This document shows positions 5,973-7,876 of a stretch of DNA of 7,876 nt, piece by piece. The first letter of the stretch is position 1; each line of letters begins with the position of its first letter. The translations under genes were made by a program, and so were the position numbers. The notes below the pieces were generated by a model. The model saw only the letters and a program-made list of their open reading frames with translations. It made no database searches and was not told the origin of the DNA. Source of the DNA: Clostridiaceae bacterium (GTDB lineage: Bacteria; Bacillota; Clostridia; Monoglobales; Firm-18); contig JAAZFB010000457.1 in the NCBI GenBank assembly GCA_012511915.1, forward strand, positions 1 through 7,876. Direction: 5' to 3'.

Positions 5973-6507
5973 TTGAAATGGTTTAATAAAAATAAAAAGA
6001 TAAAAAACATCAGCACATATGATAAATTTGTCATAGGCGAGCCTACAATGACGCTGTATAACAAGGGAGAGGTTAGTCTTTTGGACGTTGAATATGACCT
6101 GATGGGGTTAGATGTACCCGATGGTGTACATTCAATTCTTGCAAAACTGAACCGTTCGGAAAACACATCAAGTTCGGCAGTGTATTACAGCGATTCTTCT
6201 CTTCAGACGGTTCAAGCTATAACTATTCGGCGGGACATATGACTCAGGATATCGCAAACGAAAGATCAAGGCTTAATGGATTTTTCCCTGATGAGCGAAT
6301 TCTTACTTTTGTAAAGCTAGGCACAATCTATCCGGATGGAAAACCGCAGGTTAGCGATGCCGCAAAGAATATGGTTGCTGAGCATTACATAGCTTGCGTG
6401 ATACCGGGGGAGGTGTAGATAGCCTGCCTCCCGGTGACTATTATAAAGTTAAAAGCCTTATGTCAAGAGTAGGTGTATGTGAACTTTCGAATTGGCAGAC
6501 CTATTAG
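5973..6507 (+). pseudogene. Unidentified gene broken by two apparent frameshifts
   Basis: A strong ribosome binding site (GGAGGTGG, 5961-5968) precedes TTG 5973, which opens a frame running to TGA 6240-6242 (starting LKWFNKNKKIKN, later VEYDLMGLDVPDGVH). A second frame is open from about 6098 to TAG 6416-6418 and looks protein-like from about 6155 (SSDGSSYNYSAGHMTQD, then NGFFPDERILTF, GTIYPDG). A third is open from 6382 to TAG 6505-6507 (SLPPGDYYKVKSLMSRVG, then CELSNWQTY). Read together they look like one protein of roughly 175 residues that changes frame near 6155-6215 and again near the G-run at 6406-6410. An alternative is a separate 59-residue gene from ATG 6239, whose start overlaps the first stop as ATGA. 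I do not recognise the family; the middle and end faintly recall the C-terminal half of polysaccharide deacetylases, without the full metal motif. It may be decayed, truncated or affected by base-calling errors. Confidence 0.5.
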
Positions 6508-6543
6508 CAATCAGCTATAAACATTTCAGTGTAGAATAATGTG

Positions 6544-6595
6544 TCAAAAAACAGTGACCGACATTTTTTAACGTATAATCCGTTGCGTTTTTTGA
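6544..6595. repeat. TCAAAAAAC/GTTTTTTGA inverted repeat
   Basis: TCAAAAAAC (6544-6552) and GTTTTTTGA (6587-6595) are exact 9-nt inverted copies around a 34-nt centre, in the space between the broken gene and the end of the second DeoR gene. The arms are low-complexity. They may help stop transcription from both sides, but no GC-rich stem is present. The rest of 6508-6645 contains nothing I can identify. Confidence 0.3.
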
Positions 6596-6645
6596 TGAAA
6601 AAAATCAATATTAGCATTCTTGCTGTAAAGTCCGCTAAAAATCAA

Positions 6646-7398
6646 TCATTTTATAAAAGAAATATTATCATAATTAGTGCTAAGATAGTTCTCAATATCT
6701 ATGTCGCTTATAATATAATCAATTTCAGAAACATTACACAGCTTATATGCAGAAAAATGGTTAATCTTGCTGTTATCACAGAGGAAAACCTTTTTTTCTG
6801 CATTTTTTATCATAAGTTTTCTTGGTGTAATTTCATTTGCAAAACAGTCATATAAATCACCGTCAGCAGTGAGTGATTGTACTGAAAAAAAACAATAATC
6901 AGCATGTATTGAATTAAACATTTCTTCTGCTTGTGCTCCGATAAAGCAGGAACGATTTTCGGGGTTTAGGCGTCCCCCTGCAAGATATGTATTTACATTG
7001 TATTCGGAAAGAGCTGCCATACTTGAAAGACTGTTTGTTATAACAGTAATATCCTTAATATTTCCCAAATGTTCAATCATAAAATATGTGCTGGTAGAAC
7101 TGTCTAAAAAAATAATATCCCCGGGCTTAACAAGCGTTGCCGCCTTCATGGCAACATAAGCTTTTTCTTTTGTGTTTTTATGACTTCTTAAATAAAAAGG
7201 TATTTGTTTGTTCACAGAGCTCTTGATTTCGGCGCCACCGTAACTTTTTGTTATCAATCCGCTTTTTTCAAGTTTTTTCAAATCTCGTCTTATACTTGAT
7301 GGGCTGATGTGTATTTTTTTTGCAAGGTATTCGACTGTTACAAAGTTATTTTGCTTCAGTAAATTTAAAATTTCCTTTTCTCTTTCGTTACTGTACAT
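6646..7398 (-). CDS. DeoR/GlpR-family transcriptional regulator (second copy)
   Basis: 250 residues. The N-terminal winged helix-turn-helix is textbook for the family: ILNLLKQNNFVTVEYLAKKIHISPSSIRRDLKKLEKSG (10-47) and the wing ITKSYGGA (49-56). The effector domain shows IIFLDSSTST (95-104), ITVITNSL (117-124), TYLAGGRLNPENRSCFIG (137-154) and VFLCDNSK (204-211). It differs clearly from the first DeoR protein in this window, so the two are not a recent duplication. ATG 7398 is preferred: AAAGGTGAG lies 4 nt upstream, whereas the in-frame TTG at 7431 lacks a ribosome binding site and falls at a repeat. It is divergent from the GlpA-like gene, and the shared spacer carries a repeated 10-mer, so it most likely represses that gene and itself, responding to a phosphorylated metabolite such as glycerol-3-phosphate (inference). 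Confidence 0.9.
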   Translation of the reverse strand: MYSNEREKEILNLLKQNNFVTVEYLAKKIHISPSSIRRDLKKLEKSGLITKSYGGAEIKSSVNKQIPFYLRSHKNTKEKAYVAMKAATLVKPGDIIFLDSSTSTYFMIEHLGNIKDITVITNSLSSMAALSEYNVNTYLAGGRLNPENRSCFIGAQAEEMFNSIHADYCFFSVQSLTADGDLYDCFANEITPRKLMIKNAEKKVFLCDNSKINHFSAYKLCNVSEIDYIISDIDIENYLSTNYDNISFIK

Positions 7399-7420
7399 AT
7401 TTCTCACCTTTCTTTGCTCA

Positions 7421-7491
7421 TTGTTGCACAATCTGCATGAAAATATTTGAAAACTGCCAATTATACCGCCACTGTTGATTTTTGTTGCACA
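7421..7491. repeat. TTGTTGCACA direct repeats, candidate operator pair
   Basis: The 10-mer TTGTTGCACA occurs at 7421-7430 and again at 7482-7491, 61 nt apart, in the spacer between the second DeoR gene and the GlpA-like gene. The right copy lies inside the spacer of the rightward promoter and at the -35 region of the leftward one; the left copy falls in the repressor gene's leader. Both placements suit repression of the two divergent genes by the adjacent DeoR protein. Confidence 0.5.
7460..7465 (-). promoter_or_regulatory. Probable -10 box of the second deoR-type gene
   Basis: ATTATA at plus 7460-7465 reads TATAAT on the minus strand, a perfect -10 box. The expected -35 position holds only a weak match (GCAACA at 17 nt), within the TTGTTGCACA repeat. 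The leader to ATG 7398 would be about 55 nt and would contain the left repeat. Confidence 0.45.
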
Positions 7492-7504
7492 TTCATAATA
7501 TAAT
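7475..7504 (+). promoter_or_regulatory. Probable promoter of the GlpA-like gene
   Basis: TTGATT (7475-7480) and TATAAT (7499-7504) have an 18-nt spacer, with transcription expected near 7511. The spacer contains the right copy of TTGTTGCACA, so a bound repressor would sit directly on the promoter. Confidence 0.5.
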
Positions 7505-7548
7505 ATTTTATATAGTTTGTAAAGAATTTTTTTAAAAGGGCAGAGATT

Positions 7549-7876
7549 ATGTACGATATAACGATTATAGGTGCCGGAATTATAGGTGCGATGACAGCAA
7601 GGGAATTAGCTAAATACAATTTATGTGTTTGCATAGTTGAAAAAGAAAATGATGTTGCAATGGGTGCAACAAAGGCTAATTCTGCAATTGTACACGGGGG
7701 ATTTGATGCGAAGTGCGGGAGTCTGAAAGCAAAACTAAATGTTCGCGGCTCGCAAATGATGGAAAAGATAACAAAAGAACTTGGCGTAAAGTATAAAAAG
7801 AATGGTTCACTTGTTATCGGATTTAATGAAGAAGACAAAAAGACGATAGAGCTACTCTATAAACAAGGAATTGAAA
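7549..7876 (+). CDS. FAD-dependent oxidoreductase, GlpA-like (3' part outside window)
   Basis: The first 109 codons are present and the gene runs off the window end. The N-terminus is a dinucleotide-binding fold: ITIIGAGIIGAMTARELAK (4-22, with GxGxxG at 8-13) ending in an acidic residue, Glu31 (IVEKE), that would hold the FAD ribose. The segment GATKANSAIVHGGFDAKCGS (39-58) is typical of DAO-superfamily flavoproteins of the anaerobic glycerol-3-phosphate dehydrogenase/L-2-hydroxyglutarate dehydrogenase type. In Firmicutes, proteins with this start often continue into a C-terminal iron-sulfur [2Fe-2S]-binding (Fer2_BFD) domain, which cannot be checked here. The ribosome binding site AAAAGGG (7534-7540) precedes ATG 7549 by 8 nt. 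The divergent DeoR gene suggests repression lifted by a sugar or glycerol phosphate. Glycerol-3-phosphate is the best substrate guess, not proven. Confidence 0.82.
   Translation, partial: MYDITIIGAGIIGAMTARELAKYNLCVCIVEKENDVAMGATKANSAIVHGGFDAKCGSLKAKLNVRGSQMMEKITKELGVKYKKNGSLVIGFNEEDKKTIELLYKQGIE

Noticed and set aside
5951..6166. Minus-strand open frame of 71 codons opposite the broken gene
   Set aside because: No ribosome binding site or family likeness; the plus strand here has a strong ribosome binding site instead.
6541..6855. Plus-strand open frame of 104 codons opposite the second DeoR gene's end
   Set aside because: Mostly antisense to a clear DeoR-family gene; Ile/Lys/Asn-rich, no ribosome binding site or motif.
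7461..7838. Minus-strand open frame of 125 codons over the GlpA-like gene
   Set aside because: Antisense to a convincing FAD-binding N-terminus with its own ribosome binding site and promoter.

Overview
The window looks like a low-GC, anaerobic Firmicutes (Clostridia-type) accessory carbohydrate region. The reasons are AT-rich intergenic DNA, strong AGGAGG-like ribosome binding sites, DeoR and AraC regulators beside sugar genes, and a GlpA-like flavoprotein. No RNA gene, CRISPR array or intact mobile element was seen.

Left part (1-3875): a plus-strand operon holds the tail of a NagA-like amidohydrolase, an FGGY-family sugar kinase (112-1572) and a COG2159-type metal-dependent hydrolase (1591-2652). 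It meets, tail to tail, a minus-strand operon of an archaeal-type triosephosphate isomerase homologue (3174-3875) and an unusual YjbQ/UPF0047 protein (2666-3160). An inverted repeat covers the point where they converge.

Middle part (3876-5972): a DeoR-type repressor gene (4137-4925) is divergent from the isomerase operon. Between the two good sigma-A promoters lies an array of helically spaced TTTTTGAATG/TTTTTGATTA repeats, the likely operator and/or a bent-DNA element. An AraC-type regulator (4940-5776, minus) follows, convergent with the DeoR gene.

Right part (5973-7876): a gene of unknown function appears broken by two frameshifts (5973-6507). Then come a second DeoR-type repressor (6646-7398, minus) and, divergent from it, the start of a FAD-dependent GlpA-like dehydrogenase (7549 to window end). 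The divergent spacer holds two copies of TTGTTGCACA placed at the promoters.

Working idea (inference): the kinase phosphorylates a keto-sugar or polyol, the isomerase homologue and the YjbQ-like protein convert a short phosphorylated sugar, and the hydrolases act on a lactone, amide or acylated precursor. The first DeoR protein would be the local switch. The substrate cannot be read from the sequence. The GlpA/DeoR pair looks like a separate glycerol-3-phosphate-type unit.
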